From Caldifarciminota bacterium SM23_42 (GTDB lineage: Bacteria; Hydrothermota; Tepidihabitantia; SM23-42): 40,868 bases of DNA. The position numbers were made by a program, and so were the translations under genes. Each line of letters starts with the position of its first letter. The first letter of the stretch is position 1. Under the pieces are notes generated by a model. The model was not told the origin of the DNA, searched no databases, and saw nothing but the letters and a program-made list of their open reading frames with translations. Below, piece after piece: positions 23,216 through 32,173 of the stretch. The stretch is from the NCBI GenBank assembly GCA_001303785.1, contig LJUJ01000018.1, positions 1-40,868 of the forward strand. The letters run 5' to 3'.

Positions 23216-26200
23216 ATGCCAAATATCGAGATAATACGCTGCAAGACCAAGCAATACACAATACATCAGAATCTATCTGATTTCTTTGCAATTTTGATCT
23301 TTACCTGCGCCACCATAATCATTTCGATTGCGGTTGCGCTGTTTCTTCTCAAATCACCGTGGTATGGTCTGCTCGGCATCATACCCTTGCTCTTTTTCCG
23401 TCCGCGCGATCTCATATACCGGGCCCGAGAACTAGAAGAGAAGATCGGATTGAAAGGCGAAATCGTCAACAGTCTGCAGCTGTCAAGAATTCCCAAAGAC
23501 AGTAAAGAGAATTATTCTCAAGAACTGATCCAAGCATTCATCGATGAAGCAGCCACGAGAATCGAGAAAATTGATACTCGCAGGTTTGTTGATCGCGGGT
23601 CACTCGCGCTAGCGGCGCGCTTCGTGCTGATCGCCGTAGCATTTGCCTTGATCCAACCGGCAGTCTTTCCCGAACGCTTTTGGTATTCACTCAATCACCG
23701 AATAGAATACAACGTATCGCCGGGCAGTGTTGATTATCCAAAAGACACACAAGCCGATGTTGCGCTGCAAATCTGGGGCGTTTATTTGCCGAAGATTGTA
23801 AACCTGCGGCTCAGTGCTGGTGAGGAAACAACCAGGCAAACAGTGAGCGTTCAGGACAACATCGCCAGGAGCACGGTAACTGTTTCCGAACCTTTGATCT
23901 ACCATTTCGAGGTCTTTGAGCATAAAACAAGAAAATATGAGTTGTATCCGGTTGAGCCTTTGTACATTGAGAATCTATTTTTCCATCTTCGATATCCGGC
24001 TCACACCAAACTGGCTGAGGAAACGAGAACCGGCCGCCAACTCGTCGTTCCCGAGAAGACCGTGGTATATGTTCAGGGACGGGCGTCTGAATTGCTGCAA
24101 GCAGCCAATCTCGACTTCGGCGACACACTTGCCTTAACACATGAAGGCAGAGAGTTCCACGGAGAATTCGTGGTGACCGCAAGCGGTACCGCAACACTAC
24201 ACCTGAGAGCGCGCGGCGAATTGCATGAAGGAATCAGGATCTATGCAATCCCTGACCTTGCACCGTTGGTCGATATATTCTACCCAGGCACAAACGTGAA
24301 TTTGCCTTATGACATGAAACTCGATGTCGGTATACGGTGCAGCGACGATTACGGATTGTCTGCGGGCACGTTCCACTTCGCTTTTGAGATAGATACTACG
24401 AAGCTCGTGGCATTGAAGCGAGGCGCTTTTGAAGATACGGTCTACATCTTATGGGATCTGTCAGATCTCGGCATGCTGCCGGGCGATGAGGTTTCATATT
24501 ACGTAACGATCCGCGATAACAGCGGACAGGTAACCAAGAGCAATACATACTACGTATACTTTCCCACCATGGAACAGATGTATGAGGCGATCAATGAACA
24601 AGAGGCCATGCTTGAAATCGATATCGAAGACATGCATACCGAACACGGTGAACATATAAAGGAGGTCGCACGCATTCAGGAGAAGCTCATGAAAGAGCGG
24701 GAGTTGTCGTGGGCCGATCAGGAAAAACTGAGTGAGGCGATAAAAGAAGAGGAAGTAATATTGGAACAGATCAACCAGTGGCAGACAGAATTGGAAGAGA
24801 CAATTGAGAAGTTAAATGAAGGGATAATCCTCGATCAGAAATCGATTGATCGCTTGAATGAGATTTCCCAAATACTCGAAGAGCTAGCACCCGAGGAGTT
24901 GAGAGAGGCGCTCGAGAACTTGCGGGTCGCAATGGAACAGCGTCCCGGTGACATGCAAAAGGCGCTGGAGCAGATGCGGCAGCATCAGGAAGAATTGGCC
25001 AAAGCTTTGGAGCGCTCCCTCGAGATACTTAAACGCTACGAGCAGGAAGAAAAATTGAGGCAAATCGCCGAGCGCGCCAAGGAATTGGCCGAGCAGCAGG
25101 TACAAATAGAGGAATTGACCGAGGCAGAGGATGGGCTGGCGGCTGAGAATCAGCAAGAGGTGGATCAGGGTATGGAAGAACTCATTGATAAGTTGAACGA
25201 ACTGGCCGCCTCTGAGGGGCTGGAGGAAGAAATCAGGGAAGCGCTTAGGCAGATGGCGAACGAGATGCAGAATCTAAAGAGCGGAAGTGGTAAAGACAAA
25301 AAAACGGGGCTTCAGAACCTGGCAATGAATCTCGAACAGCTGTATGAAAAATTGACCCAGGGACGCTTTGCGAACCTGCGTAAGAATCTGTTGGAAAGCC
25401 TCAAGCAAATAATCGAGACTTCTGAAGCGCAAGAGAAATTGATAAACGACGGACTGAAAATAGATCCCGATTTACAGGGGAAATTGATTCAGGCAACCGA
25501 GACAATTGCCGAAAGTCTTTTTGCACAGCAAACCAAGAGTCTTTTCGTAAGCCCGGAATTCGGCAAGGGTCTGGCCAGGGCAACATTGCGTATGGAGCAG
25601 GCCCAAAAATACCACGACAACGCAAAAGTGGGAAAATTGAGAGCGACCGAGGCGATGAGGGAATTGAATCTAGTAGCACGTGATATACTCTTCATTCTTG
25701 CGAGAATGAAGCAAGATGGTTCCTCCACCGGGATAAACTCCTTCATGCAGCAGCTGGGGGATATCACTAACAGTCAGATGTCGCTCAACCAGGCATTGAT
25801 GGGTATCCTTCCCATACCCATGCAGGGACTTAGCCAGGGCCAGAAGAAACAACTGCAGCGCCTTGCGGCGCGCCAGCGTGCGTTGCGTGAGGCATTGGAA
25901 TCTTTGCGCAACGAAGCTGCGGCTGGTAGATACCAGGATGTCCTTGGTGATGTCATACGTGAGATGCAGGAGATGGAAGAGGATCTTTTTCAGTACAAGG
26001 TCAGTCGGGAATTGATCGAGCGGCAGAAAAAGGTGATATCAAGACTGCTCGACAGCCAACGTTCAATCCGCAAAGAGGATTTTGCCAAGAAAAGAAAAAG
26101 CAAGCCTGGCCAGGATGTCCGAGAGCGTGCGAGTCCGGCTCCGCTAGCCCAGGAATTGGGCGAGGATGAGCTCCGTGAGCTGCTTCAACAGGAATTGCGC

Positions 26201-26269
26201 AAACCGTACCCAGAGGAATATGAAATATACATCCGCGAATATTTCAGAGCACTACTGGAAGAGCAATGA
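23216..26269 (+). CDS. DUF4175-like large membrane protein with long coiled coil
   Basis: Encodes 1017 aa. Two hydrophobic segments lie near residues 25-62 and a third near 130-148; a 320-residue beta-rich, probably extracytoplasmic region follows (Ig-like strands, ending IRDNSGQVTKSNTYYVYF near 450). Residues about 455-760 are a very charged, Glu/Gln-rich helical region with heptad character (EELREALENLRVAMEQ). A further helical part near 760-1000 includes PMQGLSQGQKKQLQRLAARQ. The order matches the DUF4175 family found beside DUF4159 genes. The C-terminus ends 4 bp into the TPR gene (ATGA overlap), so translation is coupled. Likely a cell-envelope assembly component; mechanism unknown. Confidence 0.8.
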   Translation: MPNIEIIRCKTKQYTIHQNLSDFFAILIFTCATIIISIAVALFLLKSPWYGLLGIIPLLFFRPRDLIYRARELEEKIGLKGEIVNSLQLSRIPKDSKENYSQELIQAFIDEAATRIEKIDTRRFVDRGSLALAARFVLIAVAFALIQPAVFPERFWYSLNHRIEYNVSPGSVDYPKDTQADVALQIWGVYLPKIVNLRLSAGEETTRQTVSVQDNIARSTVTVSEPLIYHFEVFEHKTRKYELYPVEPLYIENLFFHLRYPAHTKLAEETRTGRQLVVPEKTVVYVQGRASELLQAANLDFGDTLALTHEGREFHGEFVVTASGTATLHLRARGELHEGIRIYAIPDLAPLVDIFYPGTNVNLPYDMKLDVGIRCSDDYGLSAGTFHFAFEIDTTKLVALKRGAFEDTVYILWDLSDLGMLPGDEVSYYVTIRDNSGQVTKSNTYYVYFPTMEQMYEAINEQEAMLEIDIEDMHTEHGEHIKEVARIQEKLMKERELSWADQEKLSEAIKEEEVILEQINQWQTELEETIEKLNEGIILDQKSIDRLNEISQILEELAPEELREALENLRVAMEQRPGDMQKALEQMRQHQEELAKALERSLEILKRYEQEEKLRQIAERAKELAEQQVQIEELTEAEDGLAAENQQEVDQGMEELIDKLNELAASEGLEEEIREALRQMANEMQNLKSGSGKDKKTGLQNLAMNLEQLYEKLTQGRFANLRKNLLESLKQIIETSEAQEKLINDGLKIDPDLQGKLIQATETIAESLFAQQTKSLFVSPEFGKGLARATLRMEQAQKYHDNAKVGKLRATEAMRELNLVARDILFILARMKQDGSSTGINSFMQQLGDITNSQMSLNQALMGILPIPMQGLSQGQKKQLQRLAARQRALREALESLRNEAAAGRYQDVLGDVIREMQEMEEDLFQYKVSRELIERQKKVISRLLDSQRSIRKEDFAKKRKSKPGQDVRERASPAPLAQELGEDELRELLQQELRKPYPEEYEIYIREYFRALLEEQ

Positions 26270-26985
26270 TCATATTATTCTTGGTGTTTAGCATTGAAGC
26301 GCGAATCGACAGTTTGGAAAATGCCTTTGCCTTGAATCGACAGCTTGAGACCTTACTTCAACTCAATGAGTGCTACGTAGCACGAAGCGAATACCACAAG
26401 AGCATCGAGTTGTTGAAAAGCAATCAGCAACATTATCCAAAGGATGAAGACAAATCACGTGTCATGTACGAAATTGGTGATGTGTTTCTATTTGCGGGGG
26501 AAATCGCAAAGGCTCATGATACTTACTTGCGATTAATTGGAAGGTACCCACGAATGGATATCGCTAACGATGCGGCCCTGAGGATGTACTTGGTCGAGGC
26601 GGCCAAGGATGATACGGTTCAACTGAAAAGGTTGATCAATGTGGTTCGCTTGTATGAAACCGCGCAGTATCTGGACGCCGTCGATTCAGCCCGAGTTTTG
26701 TTGAAATCGCTTGTTGGCGCCTATGCTTATTACTATATGGCACTTGCTTACGATGCGCAGGGCGAATTGCCGTTGAGCCTCAGTACCATCGTGGAATTGA
26801 ATGAGAAGTACCCAAAGCACTCAATTCAAGAGGCCGCGCTCCTTCGGGCCGACATTCATATGAGGCTGGGTGAGCCAAAGAAGGCTCGCGAGATTTTAGA
26901 GGATCTTATTGTGCGTGAGCCGAATACAGTATATGCATTCAAGGCGCGTCAGAAACTGGAACTTATGGGCGCTACCGAGCGATAG
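26266..26985 (+). CDS. Exported tetratricopeptide-repeat protein
   Basis: Encodes 239 aa and overlaps the DUF4175-like stop by 4 bp. The N-terminus is a short signal-like hydrophobic run (MIILFLVFSIEA). TPR-like helical pairs follow: QLNECYVARSEYHKSIELL, YEIGDVFLFAGEIAKAHDTY, YYMALAYDAQGELPLSLSTI and LLRADIHMRLGEPKKAREIL. TPR arrays bind proteins, so this is probably the adaptor of the three-gene DUF4159/DUF4175 system, located outside the cytoplasm or at the membrane. The stop codon lies inside a weak terminator-like hairpin. Confidence 0.8.
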   Translation: MIILFLVFSIEARIDSLENAFALNRQLETLLQLNECYVARSEYHKSIELLKSNQQHYPKDEDKSRVMYEIGDVFLFAGEIAKAHDTYLRLIGRYPRMDIANDAALRMYLVEAAKDDTVQLKRLINVVRLYETAQYLDAVDSARVLLKSLVGAYAYYYMALAYDAQGELPLSLSTIVELNEKYPKHSIQEAALLRADIHMRLGEPKKAREILEDLIVREPNTVYAFKARQKLELMGATER

Positions 26986-26993
26986 CGGTTTTT
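26970..26993 (+). terminator. Weak terminator-like hairpin at the end of the TPR gene
   Basis: CGCTA (26970-26974) pairs with TAGCG (26983-26987) and is followed by G and five T. The stem is only 5 bp and includes the stop codon, so this is a tentative call. Confidence 0.35.
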
Positions 26994-27006
26994 CGAAGAC
27001 CCCCTC

Positions 27007-27633
27007 TTAGGCAACCGATAACAGTGCGGTGATTAGTTTCTTTATATCGTCCGGCCCCTTGACTTCGTAAATCTTCATACCCAGATTTTGGGCTGGAATT
27101 AGATCCACACTGTAGCGATCACCAACAACAAGGCATTCATTCGGGTTCACGTCCATCTCTTTTGCTGCTTTCTTAAAGAACTGAGGATTCGGCTTCATGG
27201 TCTTGAAGCTATTATAACTGAAGACGCGGGCAAACAGATCCCGCACCTTGAGCGCTTCAAGGATCCGCTGTGCCTGTACCTCGTTGTTGTTGGTCAGAAT
27301 AGCAAGGCGGCAGCGTTTTCTCAGGCCTAACAGCATTTCCTTCAGCTCGCCGTTCTGGGTTAGATAGTCACGCGGGTCAAAAAAATCTATGTTTTCCTTA
27401 TGCCACATTTCTACCGGCATGCCGAATTGAACTAGGGTTAAGGTGTAAGGTACCGGGAAGCCGTGTTTCTTTTTCAGTTCTTCACGCCTGTCTTCGATGA
27501 GCGACTTTGCTTTCTTTACAGGAATTTTCTTGAGTTTGGCTAGAGCGTGATACGCAGCCTCAGCGAATTTTTTTCTTACTTCGGGACTCTTATATAGTGT
27601 GCCGTCTAGGTCAAATAGTATTACTTTTATCAT
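27007..27633 (-). CDS. HAD-superfamily hydrolase (phosphatase-like)
   Basis: Encodes 208 aa. The HAD motifs are present: motif I FDLDGTLY (Asp8, Asp10), motif II LTNNNEV, the Lys of motif III in KTMKPNPQFF, and motif IV VVGDRYSVDL. The helical cap between residues about 15 and 85 is of the subfamily I type, as in phosphoglycolate phosphatase and YjjG-like nucleotidases; the substrate is not predictable. It lies 47 nt downstream of porB on the same strand with no clear terminator between, and may be read through from the por operon. No Shine-Dalgarno site is evident. Confidence 0.88.
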   Translation of the reverse strand: MIKVILFDLDGTLYKSPEVRKKFAEAAYHALAKLKKIPVKKAKSLIEDRREELKKKHGFPVPYTLTLVQFGMPVEMWHKENIDFFDPRDYLTQNGELKEMLLGLRKRCRLAILTNNNEVQAQRILEALKVRDLFARVFSYNSFKTMKPNPQFFKKAAKEMDVNPNECLVVGDRYSVDLIPAQNLGMKIYEVKGPDDIKKLITALLSVA

Positions 27634-27680
27634 ATTCTGTTCCAGGATATCGTTCGTTTGTTGTTACTAAGCGGCGACCG

Positions 27681-28601
27681 TTACTGCTCGCTCCTCCTGA
27701 GTAAGCGCTCCCAGATCATGTCGACCTCTTCCTGATACTCCTTGATCGGTACGTCGTCATGCCATTTGAATAGGTGCCCGAATCTGCCCTGGAGATTTAA
27801 GAACTCAGTTATCGGTTTCTTTCCCTTGGGTTTGACCGTGATACGATACTTGCCATCCTGATATTCGTAAAGTGGCCAGACGCAGGTTTCGACTGATAAC
27901 TTGGAAACCTTAATCGTTTTCTCTGGTACATATGCCCAGCCAAGCCGACACGGTGCATAGATATTGATGAATGAAGGACCATCCGCGTCTAATGCCTTGC
28001 GTACCTTGGTAACGAGGTCATTCCAGTAGCCAATCGTTGCTTGGGCCGCATAAGCTGGTTCATGGGCGATGATAATTTCTGTGAGATTCTTTCTGAGCTG
28101 CATCTTGCCCGGAATCTTGGTGCCAGCGGGTGATGTTGTAGTATGTGCACCGCGTGGTGTTGCCGATGAGCGCTGGATACCCGTATTCATGTATGCCTCA
28201 TTATTATAACATACATAGAGTACACGATGACGTCGTTCGATCATGCCGGAGAGTGCCTGCAGGCCGATGTCATAGGTTCCGCCGTCCCCGCCAAATGCGA
28301 TGAAGCGTAGGTCTTTCTTGACCAGACCTTTTTTCTTCAATGCACGGTAGGCAGCCTCGACTCCCGACATGGTAGCCGCAACATTCTCAAAGGCATTGTG
28401 GACATAGGGGACATTCCACGCCGAATATGGGTAAATCGTGCTGACCACCTCTAAACATCCGGTAGCCGCGCCGACGACAACTGGTTGTTCCGCAGCGGTC
28501 AGAACCATGCGTGCCGCAATAGTTGCTGCGCACCCGGCACAAGCCCGGTGACCACCAAGGAATTTCTCTTCTTGAGCTGCTAGTTGTTTTAGCGATGCCA
28601 T
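27681..28601 (-). CDS. porB: Pyruvate:ferredoxin oxidoreductase, beta subunit (TPP-binding)
   Basis: Encodes 306 aa. The thiamine-diphosphate motif is FGGDGGTYDIGLQALSG and the following NNEAYMNTGIQRSSATP. Cysteines of the HRACAGCAA motif and a later one (TCVWPLYEY region) are expected ligands of the [4Fe-4S] cluster of the beta subunit. With the other three subunits it forms the enzyme that oxidises pyruvate and CoA to acetyl-CoA and CO2 while reducing ferredoxin, or runs the reverse direction. Its ATG overlaps the TAA of porA by one base. It is the last por gene. Confidence 0.92.
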   Translation of the reverse strand: MASLKQLAAQEEKFLGGHRACAGCAATIAARMVLTAAEQPVVVGAATGCLEVVSTIYPYSAWNVPYVHNAFENVAATMSGVEAAYRALKKKGLVKKDLRFIAFGGDGGTYDIGLQALSGMIERRHRVLYVCYNNEAYMNTGIQRSSATPRGAHTTTSPAGTKIPGKMQLRKNLTEIIIAHEPAYAAQATIGYWNDLVTKVRKALDADGPSFINIYAPCRLGWAYVPEKTIKVSKLSVETCVWPLYEYQDGKYRITVKPKGKKPITEFLNLQGRFGHLFKWHDDVPIKEYQEEVDMIWERLLRRSEQ

Positions 28602-29773
28602 TATTCCCCCCTTACTCCGTAGTAAACGATATTCTCGTCTACCTTACCTGATTTCTCTATGTCAAAGAGACCGGTGTATACGCTTTCGATATCTTCAATG
28701 CTGATGTCACGGCCACCGAGTCCGTAAATGAAATTTTTCATGAGCGGACGCGTGTTTGAATCATAAAGAATAGATCGGCACTCGTTGTATAGGTGACCGC
28801 CGAGTGTAGACATCGTATCTGAACGGTCCATGATTCCTAGAACCTTAACCTTGGCTATGGCTTTGAGCATTGCGTCCTTGGGAAAGGGACGGAAGATGCG
28901 GCATCTGACCAGACCGACCTTCTTACCTTGCTCGCGCATCTTGTCGACCGCGACTTTTCCGGTTCCGCCGGTCGAACCCATGGCCAATATGGCCACTACG
29001 GCGTCGTCCATCTTGTACTCATCGACGATCGGATAGTGACGACCAAACTTTTCACCGAATTCGTTCTGCACTTCCTCGATAATCGGTAACACATGATTCA
29101 TCGCATCAATCTCTGAGCGCTTGTGTTCAAAGAAGTAATCCTGCAAATCCAGAGCACCCAGGGTTATCGGGTTGTCAACGTCAAGCAAAGACGTCTTTGC
29201 CTGACGCGTGCCCAGCCACTTGGGTACTGCATCATCGTCAACCATTTCGACACGTTCCATACCATGGCTGATAATGAATCCGTCGGTGGTAACCATTGCC
29301 GGGAGTAGCGCCTTTTCGGCGATTTTGACGGCCATGATCGTTGAGTCGTATGCTTCCTGGGTGTTCTCGCTGAATATCTGAATCCAGCCGGAATCCCGTG
29401 AGGCGAGTGAGTCAGAGTGGTCACAGTGAATGTTGATCGGACTCGACAATGAACGGTTGACCAGACAGATGACGATGGGCAGACGGAGTCCCGCTGCAAT
29501 GAAGAGAATCTCGTGCATCAAGGCGAGTCCCTGAGACGCAGTCGAGGTCATGACCCGGGCGCCAGCCGAGGAAGCGCCGACGCAGGCGCTGATTGCCGAG
29601 TGTTCGCTCTCCGCAGGTACGAATTCAGTAGTGACTTTACCATCATGAACGAACTTTGAGAATAGTTGGACGACTTCGGTTGCGGGTGTGATCGGATAGG
29701 CGGCAACGACATCCGGATTGATCTGGCGCATTGCCTCAGCCATTGCTTCGTTTCCAGTTCTCGCAACGATCAT
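28601..29773 (-). CDS. porA: Pyruvate:ferredoxin oxidoreductase, alpha subunit
   Basis: Encodes 390 aa from ATG 29773, which overlaps the porD stop (ATGA) and has GGGAGG upstream; a frame extension to 29818 lies inside porD and is rejected. Landmarks are GNEAMAEAM at the N-terminus, AYPITPATEVVQLF, the EFVPAESEHSAISACVGASSAGAR region that contacts TPP and substrate, TASQGLALMHE, and the C-terminal transketolase-like domain (AILAMGSTGGTGKVAVDKMREQG). Related 2-oxoacid oxidoreductases (ketoisovalerate type) share this layout, so pyruvate is the most probable but not proven substrate. Confidence 0.92.
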   Translation of the reverse strand: MIVARTGNEAMAEAMRQINPDVVAAYPITPATEVVQLFSKFVHDGKVTTEFVPAESEHSAISACVGASSAGARVMTSTASQGLALMHEILFIAAGLRLPIVICLVNRSLSSPINIHCDHSDSLASRDSGWIQIFSENTQEAYDSTIMAVKIAEKALLPAMVTTDGFIISHGMERVEMVDDDAVPKWLGTRQAKTSLLDVDNPITLGALDLQDYFFEHKRSEIDAMNHVLPIIEEVQNEFGEKFGRHYPIVDEYKMDDAVVAILAMGSTGGTGKVAVDKMREQGKKVGLVRCRIFRPFPKDAMLKAIAKVKVLGIMDRSDTMSTLGGHLYNECRSILYDSNTRPLMKNFIYGLGGRDISIEDIESVYTGLFDIEKSGKVDENIVYYGVRGE

Positions 29774-30060
29774 TTTTCCTCCCTTACCATTTTGATTGCC
29801 TGTACCTTGGGCGGACATTCTTCAGCACAGATTCCACAACCCTTGCAGTAGCGGTAGTCAATTCCCTGCACCTTACCGTCCTTGACGATGATTGCGGAGT
29901 CCGGGCAGTAAATCCAGCAGAGAAAGCAGTTGGTGCACTTTTCCTCGTCCCAGATCGGTTTTTCACTGCGCCAGTCACCGGTTTCAAACGTCTGGCTCGA
30001 GCCACCTTCCAGGACAAGCCCTATCGGTAGTTCTTTCCAGCCTTTTTTCTCCTTCTTCAT
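29770..30060 (-). CDS. porD: Pyruvate:ferredoxin oxidoreductase, delta (ferredoxin-like) subunit
   Basis: Encodes 96 aa. Two [4Fe-4S] binding motifs are intact: CTNCFLCWIYCP and CKGCGICAEECP. The protein passes electrons from the catalytic subunits to soluble ferredoxin. Its start overlaps the porC stop by 4 bp and its stop overlaps the porA start, so the subunits are translated together. Confidence 0.92.
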   Translation of the reverse strand: MKKEKKGWKELPIGLVLEGGSSQTFETGDWRSEKPIWDEEKCTNCFLCWIYCPDSAIIVKDGKVQGIDYRYCKGCGICAEECPPKVQAIKMVREEK

Positions 30061-30629
30061 GCTTTTGCCTCCTCGTATGCGCGTTTTATTGCCTGGATGT
30101 TACCGTCAACCACATCCGGACGATTCGGAAACTTGTGCTGGAGGCGTATTTTGACAGAGTCGAGCATGTCTTTGAAGTCGAGCAGTTTGGAAACCTTGAT
30201 TAGCGCACCCAACATCGGGGTGTTCGGGAGGTCGCGCTTTAGTATTTCCTTGGAGATCTTACTTGCATCCACAACATAAACATGTTGCTTGGTTAGTTTT
30301 AGTTCTTTCTTTATTTCTTCAGCAGTCTTCTGCGTATTGACCAATATCACGCCGTCCTCGGGTAGCCCATCGGTGACGTTTACTGTTTCCATTAGTGTTG
30401 GGTCCAATACTACAACAATATTGGGTGATTTGATACCGCAGTGTTGAAGTATTGGTTTATCAGAAATGCGATTGAATGCAAAGACCGGGGCACCCATGCG
30501 TTCCGGTCCATATTCAGGAAATGCTTGTATATATTTACCCGTTTCCACGGCAGCATCGGCAAAGAGAAGGGCTGCAGTCTTTGCCCCCTGGCCACCTCGG
30601 CCGTGCCACCTAATTTCGAGTAGTGCCAT
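30057..30629 (-). CDS. porC: Pyruvate:ferredoxin oxidoreductase, gamma subunit
   Basis: Encodes 190 aa. ATG 30629 follows AAAGGAG with normal spacing. The family markers are RWHGRGGQGAKTAALLFADA near the N-terminus, IQAFPEYGPERMGAPVFAFNR and IVVVLDPTLM. It is the first gene of the por operon (C-D-A-B), as in archaeal and many anaerobic bacterial four-subunit enzymes. A consensus promoter about 120 nt upstream is the likely driver. Confidence 0.92.
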   Translation of the reverse strand: MALLEIRWHGRGGQGAKTAALLFADAAVETGKYIQAFPEYGPERMGAPVFAFNRISDKPILQHCGIKSPNIVVVLDPTLMETVNVTDGLPEDGVILVNTQKTAEEIKKELKLTKQHVYVVDASKISKEILKRDLPNTPMLGALIKVSKLLDFKDMLDSVKIRLQHKFPNRPDVVDGNIQAIKRAYEEAKA

Positions 30630-30749
30630 TTGTTGCTCCTTTCCTCCTTAATTATATAGGGATAAATTTATTTAATATTATCTCGGGCGAATTTCTGAGA
30701 ATGATTTAGCTCACAATCTTAATCAATTCCCTACTAATAAGGTAACTTA

Positions 30750-30777
30750 ATTATAGCGAAATCAAACACAAAGTCAA
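30750..30777 (-). promoter_or_regulatory. Promoter of the por operon
   Basis: TTGACT (30777-30772), a 16-nt spacer and TATAAT (30755-30750). The leader to porC would be about 114 nt and contains a TGAG...CTCA inverted word near 30696-30713. Confidence 0.7.
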
Positions 30778-30902
30778 TAGACGCCATGTGATACAGGATG
30801 CAAGCCCGCCCCGCTTCGCAAGGCGAGGCCGGGGATACACGATATACAGAGTCATTATGTCATTGAGTCCCGTTGAAATAACCTGAATTTCACGGGATAA
30901 AT

Positions 30903-30936
30903 CACTGTGTCATTCGATGCTGCGCATCCATTGATT
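30903..30936. repeat. GATGGATGC...GCATCC repeat, inverted copy
   Basis: GTGTCATTCGATGCTGCGCA followed by TCCATTGATT is the near reverse complement of 37795-37828. The GGATGC...GCATCC hairpin is damaged by one change. Confidence 0.55.
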
Positions 30937-31168
30937 TAATTCTCGACGCAGCCGCCACGTTGTGGCAGCGCTACTCGAAGAGTATGTAATCTCTCTATTC
31001 GAGAGTGGGCACCACATCGCTATATAGCTGATAAAATGGTATCATGATGCTTCTCGACGCGCTAGCGCTTGCTCGAAGAATAAGCTACTTTACGGTTCGA
31101 GCGGAGGCCGCCTAAGGTGGGCGCAGTCGAGAACACAGCAGTTTGAGAAAGAATTTTGACAGAATATG

Positions 31169-31197
31169 TTGCGTTGCTGTTGGATTTTGCTTATAAT
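31169..31197 (+). promoter_or_regulatory. Promoter for a leaderless panC transcript
   Basis: TATAAT (31192-31197) with TTGCGT (31169-31174) 17 nt upstream. Only 5 nt separate the -10 from ATG 31203 and there is no Shine-Dalgarno site. A perfect TTGACA at 31156-31161 is too far away (30 nt) to pair with this -10. Confidence 0.6.
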
Positions 31198-31202
31198 GAC
31201 AT

Positions 31203-32039
31203 ATGCAGTTGGTGCGGAGCGTCAGTCAGGCCAAGAAGATAATTGCGTCAATCAAGAAAAGGGGCATGAAAATTGGCCTGGTACCCACGATGGGCTATTT
31301 GCATGAGGGGCACTTGTCGCTCGTAAGGATTGCGCGCAAGAAATGCGATTTTTTGGTCGTATCGGTATTCGTCAATCCGACACAATTCGGTCCGGAAGAA
31401 GACTTCCGTAAATACCCGCGTGATTTGAAACGGGATTTGAGGTTACTGAAACTAGAAGGTGTGGATTTGGTGTTCTATCCTTCTGTGAGCCAGATGTACC
31501 CCGATGGTTTTCGGACGTATGTGGAGGTTGTCGAGTGGAGCAGGCTATTATGTGGCGCATCACGTCCCATACATTTTCGGGGCGTGACCACCGTGGTGTT
31601 GAAATTCTTCAATATCGTGCAGCCCGATATCGCAGTTTTTGGTAGTAAGGATTTTCAGCAGGCAGTGATTATCAAGAAGATGGTGAAGGAGTTGAACCTG
31701 AATGTAAGAATCGTAACCGGCAGGATTGTGCGCGAAAGTGATGGTTTAGCCATGAGTTCCCGCAACAAATATCTGAGTGAGAAAGAGAGAAAGAATGCCG
31801 CAGTTCTTTACCAATCTTTGAAATCGGTAAAGCGAGCGTACAAAAAGGGGTTGCGTAAGCCACGGCCTGCCGTCGAAATGATGGCAAAGATGATAGAACA
31901 GAAAGGCGGGGGGATCGACTATATCCAAACCGTAGACAAGGACACACTTGAGCCTGTCAAGAAATTAAAAAAGGGAACCCTTATTGCCGTGGCTGTATTT
32001 TTCGGACGAACCAGACTGATCGATAACATCTTATTGTAA
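31203..32039 (+). CDS. panC: Pantothenate synthetase
   Basis: Encodes 278 aa, the usual length. It condenses pantoate and beta-alanine with ATP to make pantothenate, the precursor of CoA. Motifs are the HIGH-like TMGYLHEGHLSL (His34, His37), VSVFVNPTQFGPEEDF, FGSKDFQQ and the KMSKS-equivalent region GLAMSSRNKYLS. All expected motifs are present, so it should be active. No panB or panD gene is adjacent. The mRNA is probably leaderless. The C-terminal segment RTRLIDNILL is typical. Confidence 0.95.
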   Translation: MQLVRSVSQAKKIIASIKKRGMKIGLVPTMGYLHEGHLSLVRIARKKCDFLVVSVFVNPTQFGPEEDFRKYPRDLKRDLRLLKLEGVDLVFYPSVSQMYPDGFRTYVEVVEWSRLLCGASRPIHFRGVTTVVLKFFNIVQPDIAVFGSKDFQQAVIIKKMVKELNLNVRIVTGRIVRESDGLAMSSRNKYLSEKERKNAAVLYQSLKSVKRAYKKGLRKPRPAVEMMAKMIEQKGGGIDYIQTVDKDTLEPVKKLKKGTLIAVAVFFGRTRLIDNILL

Positions 32040-32041
32040 AT

Positions 32042-32158
32042 CCTAAATTCTAAGCACTAAACAATACCAAAATTCAAAATCCCAAACCCGGTTTTGGTCA
32101 TTTGGATTTAGTGCTTAGAAATTGTTTAGGATTTAGATATTAGAATTTAGATTTTGAA
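32042..32158. repeat. AT-rich palindromic repeat between convergent genes
   Basis: CTAAGCACTAAA (32051-32062) and TTTAGTGCTTAG (32106-32117) are perfect reverse complements, with a long imperfect extension and a TTTAGGATTTAGATATTAG tail. Related AT-rich words occur at 40722-40790. It may also act as a two-way terminator for panC and the facing gene. Confidence 0.6.
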
Positions 32159-32173
32159 AAGCACGTAGTGCTC

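Larger units (their letters stand above)
30630..31202. other. Divergent intergenic region: por promoter, repeats, panC promoter
   Basis: Besides the two promoters it holds an inverted copy of the GATGGATGC family (30903-30936, with a CAGAGTCATTATGTCATTGA fragment at 30847) and a degenerate TCTCGA-rich stretch (about 30940-31135). No gene is supported. Confidence 0.6.

Noticed and set aside
29774-29818. Longer N-terminus for porA
   Set aside because: The extra 15 codons overlap porD, encode a Gly/Gln/Lys run, and the ATG at 29773 has its own GGGAGG site.
31156-31197. TTGACA at 31156 as the -35 of panC
   Set aside because: It is 30 nt from TATAAT, beyond usable spacing; TTGCGT at 31169 is placed correctly.
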